Assembly: GCA_945870465.1 (NCBI GenBank)
Contig: CAMBSS010000042.1
Location: forward strand, 1-27,330
Direction of reading: 5' to 3'
Length of the DNA stretch: 27,330 bases
From: Bordetella parapertussis
Lineage (GTDB): Bacteria > Pseudomonadota > Gammaproteobacteria > Burkholderiales > SG8-41
In this document: one piece after another, positions 6,949 to 14,911 of the stretch
Numbering within the stretch: position 1 is the first letter of the stretch
Layout: every line of letters starts with the position of its first letter
Program-made: the position numbers and the translations under genes
Notes under the pieces: model-generated
Database searches by the model: none
The model's input: the letters and a program-made list of their open reading frames with translations, nothing else
What the model was told of the DNA's origin: nothing

Positions 6949-7266
6949 TCAACGGTAAGACGGAGGTCCTCTTGATGAGGGAATGACGAGGCGCGTGGGC
7001 CTCGCTTGCGCAGAGAATTGATCCGCAGGCTTGGTACTGCCCGCGTCCAAAACCATGGCCAGCGCGCAAACGCTGGCGCCGAGCAGCTCGGCGAATGTCG
7101 CGTGGAAATCACAGAGCTCGGAATGCGATTTCTGCTTTCCGCCGCCGTCGGATTGCGCGGGATATCCATCGTGCCAGTGCTGAATAGGGTGCGCGAGCGC
7201 CTGCTGCTGCGCGAAGAGCAGCAGCATTGCAAACAACAGTTGCACAAATCCGCGCCGGAAACTCAT
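6949..7266 (-). CDS. Small secreted His/Cys protein, paralogue of the one at 2729-3055
   Basis: 105 aa. Residues 1-25 form a signal peptide (FVQLLFAMLLLFAQQQALA). The mature part begins HPIQHWHDG and continues HSELCDFHATFAELLGASVC, ending IPSSRGPPSYR. It matches the other small protein position by position: FRR at the start, the LLL-AQ--AL-H segment, H-x-HDG, HS-x-LC-x-FH, FAE-x-LGA, and the SRGPP end. These shared residues are mostly metal-ligand types. It is the first gene of the minus-strand zinc cluster and lies 69 bases before the DUF2796 gene. No clear ribosome site was seen. Function is unknown; periplasmic metal handling is inferred. Confidence 0.72.
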   Translation of the reverse strand: MSFRRGFVQLLFAMLLLFAQQQALAHPIQHWHDGYPAQSDGGGKQKSHSELCDFHATFAELLGASVCALAMVLDAGSTKPADQFSAQARPTRLVIPSSRGPPSYR

Positions 7267-7385
7267 GGAATAAAGCGGCCTCTGGATACAATTACGGTGC
7301 GCATAGGTTACAGCAGTTCACCGGCAAGTGGCAAAGCTGACCCGGCTATACTGGCATCCTCGCAACACGCCGTGTCCCCTCGCCA

Positions 7386-7604
7386 ATGAAACACTTACTG
7401 CGTGCCGCCATTCGTCTGTACCAGCTCTGCCTGAGCCCGTTTGTCGGCGGCCAGTGCCGTTTTTATCCGAGTTGCTCGGTCTATGCGGCGGAAGCCATCG
7501 ACACGCACGGCGCGCTGCGCGGCACGTGGTTGGCGATCAGGCGGCTGCTGCGCTGCCACCCTTTTCATCCGGGTGGCGTGGATCCGGTACCGCCGTTAAA
7601 GTAA
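7386..7604 (+). CDS. yidD: YidD membrane-protein insertion efficiency factor
   Basis: 72-aa member of the YidD (UPF0161) family, which associates with the inner membrane and helps YidC-dependent membrane protein insertion. The family pattern is plain: [30 protein letters not shown], then [20 protein letters not shown] and HPGGVDPVP. Length is normal for the family. In many bacteria yidD lies between rnpA and yidC; here it stands alone, divergent from the zinc cluster and convergent with rlmI. A palindromic repeat that could fold into a hairpin follows its stop codon. Confidence 0.93.
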   Translation: MKHLLRAAIRLYQLCLSPFVGGQCRFYPSCSVYAAEAIDTHGALRGTWLAIRRLLRCHPFHPGGVDPVPPLK

Positions 7605-7612
7605 AGGAAAGA

Positions 7613-7681
7613 CGCCAGGCGAGAGACGAGAGACGAAGAAGCAGGATAGACGATAAACGGGTTTCCGCCTCTCGCCTGGCG
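7613..7681. repeat. Inverted repeat of CGAGAGA-type units between convergent genes
   Basis: CGCCAGGCGAGAG at 7613-7625 and its exact complement CTCTCGCCTGGCG at 7669-7681 form a 13-bp stem. The arms carry short units such as GAGAGAC and CCTCTCG. It fills the gap between yidD (plus) and rlmI (minus) and could act as a bidirectional transcription barrier. Related single-arm pieces occur at about 12559-12592 and 18553-18567. Confidence 0.65.
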
Positions 7682-7692
7682 CCTCTCGAATT

Positions 7693-8868
7693 CTATCCGG
7701 CCACCCGGCAGATCAAACCTTTCAAATAATCGCCCTCGGGGAAATTCAGCGCGACGGGATGGTCTGCTCCTGCGCTGAGGTGTTCGACGATCTGCGCTTC
7801 GACGCCGGCATCGAGTGCCGCACCCGCGACGATTTTCTGGAAGAGTTCGCGCGACACGCCGCCCGAGCACGAAAACGTGAACAACAGCCCGCCTGGACGC
7901 AGCAGTTTGAACGCGAGCAGATTGATGTCTTTGTAAGCGCGCGACGCTTTCTCGGCGTGCGCGGCGGTCGGCGCGAATTTCGGCGGATCGAGCACGATCA
8001 AATCGAAGCTGCGCGCCTGGTCGCGCATTTTTCGCAGCAACTGAAACACGTCGCCTTCGATGCATTCGGCAGCCGGCAATTTGTTGAGCGCGACATTGCG
8101 CTTGAGCAGTTCCAGCGCCGGGCCCGAGCTGTCGATAGAGGTCACTTTCGCCGCACCGCCAGCAAACGCGTTGACGGTAAATCCGCCCGTGTAGGCAAAA
8201 CAATCGAGGACCTCACGCTTCTCCGCCAGCTCGCGCACGCGCACGCGATTGGCGCGCTGATCGAGGTAAAAACCGGTTTTGTGCCCGTGCGGCACATCGA
8301 CCTCGAACGCAGCACCCGTTTCGTATACGACCATCGGGCTGGCGGGTGCGTCCCCGCGCAATACGCCAACGCTGGGGTTGAGCCCTTCCAGCGCCAACAC
8401 GTCGGCGTCCGAGCGCTCGTAAACCGTCTGCGGTTTCACCAGTTCCATCACTGCATCGGCGATCGCGTCCCGCCAAAGCATGGCGCCGGCGCTCGACAGT
8501 TGTACTACGACCGTGCCGGCATAGCGGTCTATCACCACGCCGGGCAGACCGTCCGACTCGGCGTGCACCAGCCGCACCGTATCGGTCGTCGGCAGCAGAC
8601 TCGTGCGCAACGCCACCGCGCGCTCGATACGTTCGCGGAAAAATCCTGCGTCTATCCCGCGTTTCTGCCAATCCCACACGCGCGCAATGATGTTCGATTG
8701 CGGGTTGCACGCCGCCATCGCGAGGAACTCACCGTCGCTGCTGTGCACCTCGATGGTTTCGCCGGCTGCCGGTTCGCCCGTCAGCTTGCCGACGGCGCCC
8801 GAAAACACCCATGGATGGCGGCGCTTGAGCGATTTCTCGCGGCCTGGCTTTAAAACAAGTTTATTCAT
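7693..8868 (-). CDS. rlmI: 23S rRNA m5C1962 methyltransferase RlmI-like
   Basis: 391-aa class I SAM-dependent methyltransferase of the RlmI/YccW family, which modifies C1962 of 23S rRNA. An N-terminal PUA domain (about 1-75, starting KLVLKPGREKSLKRRHPWVF) precedes an EEHEE-like linker. The Rossmann domain follows, with VLDCFAYTGGF at 219-229 (SAM motif I), LIVLDPPKFAP at 289-299 and FSCSG at 331-335, where C333 is the likely catalytic cysteine. Length fits the family. Some relatives of this fold act on other RNA sites, so position specificity is from family knowledge. Its upstream gap contains a 136-bp inverted-repeat element. Confidence 0.9.
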   Translation of the reverse strand: MNKLVLKPGREKSLKRRHPWVFSGAVGKLTGEPAAGETIEVHSSDGEFLAMAACNPQSNIIARVWDWQKRGIDAGFFRERIERAVALRTSLLPTTDTVRLVHAESDGLPGVVIDRYAGTVVVQLSSAGAMLWRDAIADAVMELVKPQTVYERSDADVLALEGLNPSVGVLRGDAPASPMVVYETGAAFEVDVPHGHKTGFYLDQRANRVRVRELAEKREVLDCFAYTGGFTVNAFAGGAAKVTSIDSSGPALELLKRNVALNKLPAAECIEGDVFQLLRKMRDQARSFDLIVLDPPKFAPTAAHAEKASRAYKDINLLAFKLLRPGGLLFTFSCSGGVSRELFQKIVAGAALDAGVEAQIVEHLSAGADHPVALNFPEGDYLKGLICRVAG

Positions 8869-8870
8869 GC

Positions 8871-9006
8871 AACCGCCGATGAACGCAGATGAACGCCGAT
8901 AAAACGAAAGCTAAACCGCCTAGATTGCCTGGAAAATTTTTAGAGCTGTTTATATCATGCCTTTTCTTTTGCTGTTATCCGCGTGTATCAGCGTTCATCG
9001 GCGGTT
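8871..9006. repeat. Decamer-built inverted-repeat element, copy A
   Basis: Two 32-nt arms (8871-8902 and 8975-9006) are inverted copies with a few mismatches, separated by 72 nt. Each arm is AACCGCCGAT followed by near-repeats of the 10-bp unit GAACGCCGAT, and ends in AA. A second copy with the same arm length and a 73-nt centre is at 10665-10801. The centres are unrelated. No reading frame in it is supported. Confidence 0.8.
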
Positions 9007-9034
9007 ACATTGCTTTTAGCTTTTCCCTGGTGAT

Positions 9035-9967
9035 TCAGCTTTTCTTTTTGGCCCGCGGATGCGCCGCATCGTAAACCTTGGCCAGCGACTGAAAATCGAG
9101 ATGCGTATACACCTGGGTGGTCGAAATGCTCGCGTGGCCGAGCATTTCCTGCACCGCGCGCAGATCGCCGCTCGATTGCAGGACATGCGAGGCAAACGAA
9201 TGGCGCAATACGTGCGGATGCACGTTGGCGGCGAGCCCGAGTTTCAGCGCCCACTCTTTCATGCGGTACTGGATGGCGCGCGCGGTGAGGCGCGTGCCCT
9301 TGCTGCTGACGAACAGCGCATCGGTACCTTCATTGACCAGCAGTTCGCGCCTGGCCAGCCATTTTTTCACGGCGGCAAGCGCGTGGCTGCCGACCGGCAC
9401 CACGCGCGTCTTGGCGCCCTTGCCCGTCACGCGTACCGTTGCGTCGCCGAAATTGATGTCGGCGGGCGCGAGGCTCGTGAGTTCGGCCAGCCGCAACCCC
9501 GACGAATAAAAGAGTTCGAAGATCGCCTTGTCGCGCAGCGCGAGATCGTCGTCGCCAGGGATGTTCATCATGCGCCCGGCTTCGTCGGGCGACAAAGCAT
9601 GCGGCAGCGACTTCTTGGCTTTCGGCGCGCGCAATCCGACGCAGGGATTGTTGGCATAACCGTGGTCACGCGCGAGATAGCGATAAAATCCGCGCCACGC
9701 CGACAACATGCGCGCGAGGCTGCGGCCATCGAGTCCGCGCGCGTGCAATTGGGAAACAAAGCGGCGGATCTGGTGTAACTCCAGCTTGGCCAGCGGCGTG
9801 TCCTCGGCGAGCCCGATCAGCGCGGCGATGTCGCGCTGGTAATTCAATTGCGTGTTTTGGCTCAGGCGCCGTTCGTTGGCGAGGTGACCGAGATAATCCT
9901 TCAGCAGCTTTGCCGCGCCCGCGTTTTGTACGGAAGAGGGTTTTGTCTTCTCCGCCTCATGCCTCAC
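9035..9967 (-). CDS. xerC: Tyrosine recombinase XerC
   Basis: 310-aa tyrosine recombinase that, with XerD, resolves chromosome dimers at dif. An N-terminal SAM-like core-binding domain covers about residues 18-105. The catalytic domain shows the complete set: R159 (SSGLRLAEL), K183 (GKGAK), H252 and R255 (HVLRHSFASH), H278 (LGHASI) and the nucleophile Y287 (TQVYTHL). The start is GTG at 9967, eleven bases after the DUF484 stop; no better in-frame start was seen. The XerC rather than XerD assignment rests mainly on the dapF-DUF484-xerC neighbourhood, which is conserved in many proteobacteria. No phage or integron features surround it. Confidence 0.93.
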   Translation of the reverse strand: MRHEAEKTKPSSVQNAGAAKLLKDYLGHLANERRLSQNTQLNYQRDIAALIGLAEDTPLAKLELHQIRRFVSQLHARGLDGRSLARMLSAWRGFYRYLARDHGYANNPCVGLRAPKAKKSLPHALSPDEAGRMMNIPGDDDLALRDKAIFELFYSSGLRLAELTSLAPADINFGDATVRVTGKGAKTRVVPVGSHALAAVKKWLARRELLVNEGTDALFVSSKGTRLTARAIQYRMKEWALKLGLAANVHPHVLRHSFASHVLQSSGDLRAVQEMLGHASISTTQVYTHLDFQSLAKVYDAAHPRAKKKS

Positions 9968-9977
9968 GTATGACCAC

Positions 9978-10625
9978 TCAAGCGATGTAACGCTGCAGCG
10001 CCGTCGCCGCCGTCTCGCTGAGCCGCTTCAGGTAGAGCGTACCCATTTCGGGATAAAAGCGCTGTGCGTCTTCGCTCGCCATCGCGAGCAGGCCGAATGA
10101 AGTGCCGTTTTTCAATGCGACGTACGCATACGATTTCAGATGCGCGGCTGACTCGCCGAACCATTCCGCGGTGTCGACCATGGCGTGCGCGCTGCAATAA
10201 GGATTGGAGAGGCTCTCCGCGAAATCGCGCGCCGCGGCACTCACGGCATTGAATTCGGGCATTTGCGGATGCTTGCCATTCGTCCACAAACGCAACACGG
10301 TATGCGGCACCGCGAAATCCTCGCGCAAATTGAAATGCAGCGCGGCGATGACGGCATCGATATCGCCCGCGGCAACCAGCGCCAGGGTCAGCCGGTGAAT
10401 TTTTTCACCGATCGCGTCATTCTGCTCGCCGAATACGATCAGCTCGCGCAGTTTGTCTTCGAGCTGCTTGCTCTTGTCGCGCAGCGTCAGGATCTGGCGC
10501 TCGCTGATCGGAATCGCGCGACCGCCGTGCGGGTGCGGAATCATGATGGTCGCCAGGAAATCCGCATGCTCTTCAAAAAACTCCGGGTGCTGCTTGAGGT
10601 AGTTCACGACCGCATCGGGTGTCAT
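9978..10625 (-). CDS. DUF484 family protein
   Basis: About 215 aa from the ATG at 10625, preceded by AAAGG with seven-base spacing. The open frame runs on to 10703 but that part is translated repeat element, so it is excluded. The N-terminus MTPDAVVNYLKQHPEFFEEHADFLATIMIPHPHGGRAI is diagnostic of DUF484. It is followed by a short coiled coil (ILTLRDKSKQLEDKLRELI) and a GAF-like domain. In many proteobacteria this gene sits between dapF and xerC, as here. Its biochemical function is not established. Confidence 0.9.
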   Translation of the reverse strand: MTPDAVVNYLKQHPEFFEEHADFLATIMIPHPHGGRAIPISERQILTLRDKSKQLEDKLRELIVFGEQNDAIGEKIHRLTLALVAAGDIDAVIAALHFNLREDFAVPHTVLRLWTNGKHPQMPEFNAVSAAARDFAESLSNPYCSAHAMVDTAEWFGESAAHLKSYAYVALKNGTSFGLLAMASEDAQRFYPEMGTLYLKRLSETAATALQRYIA

Positions 10626-10664
10626 ATCGCTGCCTTTGTAATCAAATCTACTGCCAAAGCGGTT

Positions 10665-10801
10665 AACCGCCGATAGACGCCGATAGACGTCGATAAAATG
10701 CACAAAAGCAATTGTTCAAATTTACGTGAATCATCTGAGTCCTGATCCCGTTCATCTTCTATCTCGATCTTATCGGCGTTCATCGGCGTTCATCGGCGGT
10801 T
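10665..10801. repeat. Decamer-built inverted-repeat element, copy B
   Basis: Arms 10665-10696 and 10770-10801 are 32-nt inverted copies separated by 73 nt. The right arm is the more regular: in reverse complement it reads AACCGCCGAT, GAACGCCGAT, GAACGCCGAT, AA. The left arm has diverged to GATAGACG-type units. Together with copy A (8871-9006) this defines an element of constant size with an unrelated centre. It occupies most of the 194-base gap between the DUF484 gene and dapF. Confidence 0.8.
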
Positions 10802-10819
10802 GCAATTCGAGTTTGAAGT

Positions 10820-11650
10820 TTATAGCTCTATCTCGCCTGCGAACACGGTGACTGCCGGGCCGGTCATCAGCACCGGCTTGCCTTCACCCTCCCATAATAT
10901 ACTGAGGTCGCCGCCGCGCGTAGTAACGGCCACGCGCGGGTCGAGAAATCCGCGCTGTATGCCGGCAACCGTCGCGGCACAGGCGCCGGTGCCGCAGGCC
11001 AGCGTTTCGCCGGCGCCGCGCTCGTAGACACGCAATTTGATATGGCTGCGATCGATTACCTGCATATAACCCGCATTCACCCGTTGTGGAAAGCGCGCGT
11101 GGACTTCGATTGCGGGCCCTTCGGTCAGCACGGGCGCGCGTTCCACGTTTGCGACTATCTGCACCGCGTGCGGGTTGCCCATCGACAGCGCGCTGATTTC
11201 GAGCGCGTGGCCGCCGACGTCGAGCTGGTAGGTCAGCGCACGGCGCTCCGCCTGGAACGGGATGCGCTGCGGCGCGAACTCCGGCACGCCCATATCCACG
11301 GTAATCCGGCCGTCGCTTTCGAGCGTGGGCACGATTACTCCGGACAATGTACCGACGCGAATTTCGGTTTTGTCGGTGAGCCCCTGGTCGCGCACAAAAC
11401 GCACAAAACAACGCGCGCCGTTGCCGCATTGCTCGACTTCCCCGCCATCGGAGTTGAAGATGCGGTAGTAAAAATCGGTATCTCGCGCACGCGGTTTTTC
11501 GACTTGAAGGATTTGGTCGCAGCCGATGCCGAAATGGCGATCGGCGATGCGCCGCAACTGTTCGCGGCTCAACGCAATCGGCACGCGCGTCGCATCGAGC
11601 ACGACGAAGTCGTTGCCCAGCCCTTCCATCTTGGTGAATTTCAAACGCAT
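10820..11650 (-). CDS. dapF: Diaminopimelate epimerase
   Basis: 276 aa. DapF interconverts LL- and meso-diaminopimelate, the last shared step to lysine and peptidoglycan. The start is the ATG at 11650 ([19 protein letters not shown]), giving the usual family length; the frame extends further upstream only through the neighbouring gene. The two catalytic cysteines are present: C75 in EQCGNGARC and C219 in LACGTGACA. The gene overlaps the CoA-binding protein gene by ten bases, indicating translational coupling. The conserved order dapF, DUF484, xerC follows downstream, here interrupted by repeat element B. Confidence 0.96.
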   Translation of the reverse strand: MRLKFTKMEGLGNDFVVLDATRVPIALSREQLRRIADRHFGIGCDQILQVEKPRARDTDFYYRIFNSDGGEVEQCGNGARCFVRFVRDQGLTDKTEIRVGTLSGVIVPTLESDGRITVDMGVPEFAPQRIPFQAERRALTYQLDVGGHALEISALSMGNPHAVQIVANVERAPVLTEGPAIEVHARFPQRVNAGYMQVIDRSHIKLRVYERGAGETLACGTGACAATVAGIQRGFLDPRVAVTTRGGDLSILWEGEGKPVLMTGPAVTVFAGEIEL

Positions 11651-12054
11651 TCTTTGCGGTAATCGCGGTAAATACAGCGGTCCATGATAACCGTCATCCC
11701 CGCCGCGCGCGCGCGTTGCGCCGCCGGCTCGTTGACTATGCCTTCCTGTATCCACAACGCCTTCAGCTTGAGCGCGATGCACTCGTCGACTATGCCGTCG
11801 ATGAACTCCGCCGCGCGGAATACGTTGACGAGTTCGATCGGCACCTCGACGTCGCTCAGACTGGCGTAGGCTTTGGCCCCCAGCACTGCGGCCACGCCCG
11901 GGCGCACCGGCACGATGTTGAAGCCGAACTTCTGCATGGCAACCGCGATCGCGTAGCTGGGGCGCCCGGGGTCAGGTGACAGGCCCACTACCGCGATGTT
12001 TTTCACGCCCTTGAGCAGCGCGCAGCGCACGGCCTGGTCGGGATTTTCAAACAT
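11641..12054 (-). CDS. CoA-binding domain protein (YccU type)
   Basis: 137 aa with a single Rossmann-like CoA_binding_2 domain. The nucleotide-binding loop reads [19 protein letters not shown] (about 19-37), followed by [10 protein letters not shown], then [19 protein letters not shown] and [13 protein letters not shown]. This matches stand-alone CoA-binding proteins of the YccU type. Physiological role is unknown. It overlaps the GNAT gene upstream by eight bases and dapF downstream by ten, so the three are likely co-transcribed. Confidence 0.88.
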   Translation of the reverse strand: MFENPDQAVRCALLKGVKNIAVVGLSPDPGRPSYAIAVAMQKFGFNIVPVRPGVAAVLGAKAYASLSDVEVPIELVNVFRAAEFIDGIVDECIALKLKALWIQEGIVNEPAAQRARAAGMTVIMDRCIYRDYRKECV

Positions 12055-12598
12055 CTTTGCGCATCACAAAATCGTCCATCACAAAACCGCCGCCGATGTC
12101 CTTGACGACAGACTCGGCGATCTTGAGCCCGCGCTTCTCATACGCCGCAATCGCACTGCGATTGTGCTTGTTGACCGCGAGTACCAGCGTGTCGCAGCCA
12201 TACGCGCGCGCCATCGTTACGGCGCGGTCGAGCATCATGCCGCCGTAGCCGTGTCTTTGATGATCAGGATGCACGTAGAGCTTGTCCACTTTCATTTCAC
12301 CGCGCGCCAAAAAATAAGAGGCAAATCCAGCCATGCCGCCGTTCACGCGCAACTGTTCCCACCACAGGTCGCCGCGCTGCAACTCTTCGCGCACGACTGC
12401 CGGGTTGTAACGCTGCGCCAGCATGTATTCTATCTGCGCCGCGCTGATGATGGCGGGATAATGCGCGCGCCAGATTTCGCTGGCGAGCGCGCACAGGTTA
12501 TCGACATCCGCAGCAGTCAAGGCCGTGATCCGTACGCCTGCTTTTTCTGCGCTCTTCACGTCTCTCGTCTTTCTCCCAGCGTCTCTCGATTTACGCAT
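12047..12598 (-). CDS. GNAT family N-acetyltransferase
   Basis: Up to 183 aa. GNAT motif A, the acetyl-CoA pyrophosphate loop, is KLYVHPDHQRHGYGGMML; motif B resembles LAVNKHNRSAIAAYEKRGL. The fold begins at VRITALTAADVDNLCALA. The start is uncertain: the ATG at 12598 overlaps the acyltransferase stop but lacks a well-spaced ribosome site, and its first 13 codons lie in a GAGAGACG-type intergenic repeat. A GTG at 12559 gives a more normal N-terminus. Substrate cannot be predicted. It overlaps the CoA-binding gene downstream. Confidence 0.85.
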   Translation of the reverse strand: MRKSRDAGRKTRDVKSAEKAGVRITALTAADVDNLCALASEIWRAHYPAIISAAQIEYMLAQRYNPAVVREELQRGDLWWEQLRVNGGMAGFASYFLARGEMKVDKLYVHPDHQRHGYGGMMLDRAVTMARAYGCDTLVLAVNKHNRSAIAAYEKRGLKIAESVVKDIGGGFVMDDFVMRKDV

Positions 12599-13460
12599 AC
12601 GGATTCGGCGCGCCCTCCGGCCGCGTCTTGAAGCGCTTGTGCAGCCAGTAATACTGCTCGGGCATTTCGCGCACGCGCTCTTCGATGAATGCGTTCATGC
12701 GCCGCGCATCGGCAGCGACATCGCCGCTTGGAAAAGCGTGCCACGCCGGGTACAAAGTCACGACGTAGCCGGTGCTTCCCGGCAACTGGCGCGTGACGCA
12801 GGGCACGATAGCCGCGCCCGCCAGCGCGGCAATGCGCGACAGGCCGGTGATAGTGGCCGCCTCGACGCCAAAAAACGGCGCGAACACGGAATCCCGCGCG
12901 CCGAGGTCCATATCGGGCAGGTAATAAAACGGCTCTCCGCTCTTCAGCGACTTGATCATCGGCCGGATGCCGTCCTGACGCGCGAACAAGGTGGTTTGCC
13001 CGAAGCGCGTGCGGCCGTGGATGAAAATTTCGTCGGCCGCAGCACTTTTCTGTCGGCTGTAGACCGAGTTCAGCCTGAATTCGGCCGCCAACCGGATGCC
13101 GCCCATGTCGAGACCGATGAAATGCGGCGCCAGCAAAATGACCGGCCGGTCGGTCACGCCGCGCCAGTGCTCGAGCCCCTCGACGCGCACCAGCGCCTGC
13201 ACGTCGGCTTTGGAGCCCCACCATAGAATGCCGTGCTCGAGCAGGCTGCGGCCGAAAGCGCGGAAATGCGCGCGTGCGAGCCGCTGCCGTTCTTCGTCGC
13301 TGCGCTCAGGGAAGCACAACCGCAGGTTAATCAGCACGACGTTGCGCCGCGCGCGCGCCAGCGCATACAGCAAAGTGCCGAGCGCCGCGCCCACCCGCGC
13401 CAGCGCTGCCAGCGGCAGCAGGTGCAGCAGCCGGATCAGCGCGAGGCCTAGCCGCACCAT
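12591..13460 (-). CDS. Lipid A biosynthesis lauroyl-type acyltransferase (LpxL/HtrB family)
   Basis: About 289 aa from the ATG at 13460 (a GTG just before it is also possible). The protein starts with a hydrophobic segment ([21 protein letters not shown]) that anchors it in the inner membrane. The acyltransferase HxxxxD motif is HFIGLD, in [15 protein letters not shown]. Later blocks [16 protein letters not shown] and [10 protein letters not shown] fit LpxL/LpxM-like enzymes that add secondary acyl chains to lipid A. Betaproteobacteria often have two such genes in tandem beside metK and dapF; only one is here. Which of LpxL or LpxM it matches best cannot be settled by eye. Confidence 0.9.
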   Translation of the reverse strand: MVRLGLALIRLLHLLPLAALARVGAALGTLLYALARARRNVVLINLRLCFPERSDEERQRLARAHFRAFGRSLLEHGILWWGSKADVQALVRVEGLEHWRGVTDRPVILLAPHFIGLDMGGIRLAAEFRLNSVYSRQKSAAADEIFIHGRTRFGQTTLFARQDGIRPMIKSLKSGEPFYYLPDMDLGARDSVFAPFFGVEAATITGLSRIAALAGAAIVPCVTRQLPGSTGYVVTLYPAWHAFPSGDVAADARRMNAFIEERVREMPEQYYWLHKRFKTRPEGAPNPYA

Positions 13461-13527
13461 CACGCGAAGCCGGCCGGGGGTAGCAATATGCGGGTCATTC
13501 TCTTCGATTCGGGGTGTCGATGTTATT

Positions 13528-13536
13528 TGTTATAAT
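13528..13536 (+). promoter_or_regulatory. Extended -10 promoter of metK
   Basis: TGTTATAAT fits the TGnTATAAT extended -10 exactly and lies 34 bases before the metK ATG. The -35 region 17 bases upstream (TTCGGG) is poor, as expected for an extended -10 promoter. Transcription would start near 13543. The leader of about 27 bases is too short for a SAM riboswitch. Confidence 0.7.
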
Positions 13537-13569
13537 GCGCGCCTCTATCATTTTGACTGGCCGCAAACA

Positions 13570-14730
13570 ATGAGCGATTTTCTGTTTACCTCTGAATCAG
13601 TATCCGAAGGCCATCCGGACAAGGTCGCAGACCAGATTTCAGACGCCGTTCTCGACGCTATCTTAGCGCAGGACAAACACGGCCGTGTGGCCGCCGAAAC
13701 GCTGGTCGCCACCGGCCTCGTGGTGATGGCCGGCCAGATCACCACCAGTGCCAAGGTCAATTACAGCGAAATCGCGCGCGACATCATCAAGCGCATCGGC
13801 TACGACGACTCCTCGATCGGCTTCGACTATCGCAGCTGCGCAGTGCTGACCGCATACGACGCGCAATCCGTCGATATCGCACAGGGCGTGGATGAAGGCA
13901 AAGGCATCGATCTCGACCAGGGCGCAGGCGACCAGGGCCTGATGTACGGTTTCGCGTGCGATGAAACGCCGCAACTGATGCCAGTGCCGATTTACTATTC
14001 GCACCGCCTGATGGAACGCCATGGCGAGCTGCGCAAAGACGGTCGCCTGCCGTGGTTGCGGCCCGATGCCAAGTCGCAGGTCACCGTGCGCTATATCGAC
14101 GGCAAACCGACCCAGATCGAAACCATCGTGATCTCGACCCAGCACCATCCCGACGTCACCCATGAGCAAATCAAGGAAGCGGTGATCGAGGAAATCGTCA
14201 AACCGGTATTTCCGAAACACATGCTGAAGAGCGACACCAAGTACCTGATCAATCCGACCGGGCGCTTCGTGATCGGCGGGCCGCTGGGCGACACCGGCCT
14301 CACCGGCCGCAAAATCATCGTCGACACCTACGGTGGCTATTCGCGCCACGGCGGCGGCGCGTTCTCTGGCAAAGACCCGTCCAAAGTCGACCGCTCGGCC
14401 GCCTATGCCGCGCGCCACGTCGCGAAGAACATCGTCGCCTCCGGACTCGCCAAAAAATGCGAAGTGCAGGTCGCGTATGCGATCGGTGTGGCGCGTCCGG
14501 TCAGTGTATTGGTCGATACCTTCGGCACCGGCACCATAGCCGACGAGAAAATCGGCAAGCTGGTCGAGAAGCATTTCGATCTGCGGCCGAAAGGCATCAT
14601 CCAGGCGCTGGACCTGCTGCGCCCGATTTATCTCAAGACCGCCGCTTACGGCCACTTCGGACGCGACGAGCCCGAGTTCACTTGGGAAGCGACCGACAAG
14701 GCCGCTGCACTCAGGGCTGACGCGAAGTAA
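13570..14730 (+). CDS. metK: S-adenosylmethionine synthetase
   Basis: 386 aa, normal family length. MetK makes SAM from methionine and ATP in the cytoplasm. Signatures are [21 protein letters not shown] at the N-terminus (GHPDK at 14-18), the GAGDQG loop in [19 protein letters not shown], and [19 protein letters not shown]. The ATG at 13570 follows the extended -10 promoter; the longer open frame upstream is only non-coding sequence. A strong intrinsic terminator ends the gene, separating it from the riboswitch-controlled ahcY. Confidence 0.98.
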   Translation: MSDFLFTSESVSEGHPDKVADQISDAVLDAILAQDKHGRVAAETLVATGLVVMAGQITTSAKVNYSEIARDIIKRIGYDDSSIGFDYRSCAVLTAYDAQSVDIAQGVDEGKGIDLDQGAGDQGLMYGFACDETPQLMPVPIYYSHRLMERHGELRKDGRLPWLRPDAKSQVTVRYIDGKPTQIETIVISTQHHPDVTHEQIKEAVIEEIVKPVFPKHMLKSDTKYLINPTGRFVIGGPLGDTGLTGRKIIVDTYGGYSRHGGGAFSGKDPSKVDRSAAYAARHVAKNIVASGLAKKCEVQVAYAIGVARPVSVLVDTFGTGTIADEKIGKLVEKHFDLRPKGIIQALDLLRPIYLKTAAYGHFGRDEPEFTWEATDKAAALRADAK

Positions 14731-14748
14731 ATCAGCTGCGTAGTTCAT

Positions 14749-14778
14749 AAAAACGCCGACACATGTCGGCGTTTTTAT
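14749..14778 (+). terminator. Intrinsic terminator of metK
   Basis: ACGCCGAC (14753-14760) pairs with GTCGGCGT (14765-14772) around an ACAT loop. The stem is extended by A-T pairs and followed by a T-run. It begins 19 bases after the metK stop. The A-tract in front gives it some activity in the other direction too. Confidence 0.88.
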
Positions 14779-14816
14779 TTGCCCTTCGCGGCAAGACAAA
14801 AGCGGCCCTTTTGCGC

Positions 14817-14822
14817 TACAAT
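14817..14822 (+). promoter_or_regulatory. Candidate -10 box of the riboswitch-ahcY transcript
   Basis: TACAAT lies just before the SAH riboswitch, with a weak -35 (AAGACA, 14793-14798) at an 18-base spacing. Transcription would start near 14829, at the 5' edge of the aptamer, which is where a riboswitch promoter should be. Confidence 0.5.
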
Positions 14823-14830
14823 TCGCCCCC

Positions 14831-14911
14831 TCCCCCGAGGAGCGTTGCGATGGCCGCTTTTCAAGCGGCCGCCAGGCTCGGGGGGTCCAGACCCGCAACG
14901 GCGCTCACGAA
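14831..14911 (+). ncRNA. S-adenosylhomocysteine (SAH) riboswitch
   Basis: The segment between metK and ahcY shows the conserved parts of the SAH aptamer. CCCCCGAGGAGCGTTGC (14832-14848) is followed by a variable hairpin (GGCCGCTTTTCAAGCGGCC, 14852-14870), then CCAGGCTCGGGGGG (14872-14885) and GCAACGGCGCTCAC (14895-14908). CCCCCGAG pairs with CTCGGGGG, and GAGCG/GTTGC can pair with CGCTC/GCAAC as the pseudoknotted helices. SAH riboswitches are known upstream of ahcY in beta- and gammaproteobacteria and turn expression on when toxic SAH builds up. The ahcY ribosome site lies about 20 bases downstream, so control of ribosome access is likely. Confidence 0.92.

Noticed and set aside
9035..9967. 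Integrase of a mobile element
   Set aside because: The tyrosine recombinase lies in the conserved dapF-DUF484-xerC order with no attachment sites or phage genes nearby, so it is the chromosomal XerC.
8871..10801. CRISPR array
   Set aside because: The repeats are inverted 32-nt arms with internal 10-bp units, in two places 1.7 kb apart, without regular spacers or cas genes.
13096..13569. N-terminal extension of MetK
   Set aside because: It is antisense to the acyltransferase gene and crosses the metK promoter; MetK begins canonically with [18 protein letters not shown].
13537..13569. SAM riboswitch in the metK leader
   Set aside because: Only about 27 bases separate the predicted transcription start from the ATG, and no aptamer consensus is visible.
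13663..14898. 411-aa minus-strand open frame covering metK
   Set aside because: It is the complement of an unmistakable metK gene and runs through its terminator and into the riboswitch; a shadow frame.
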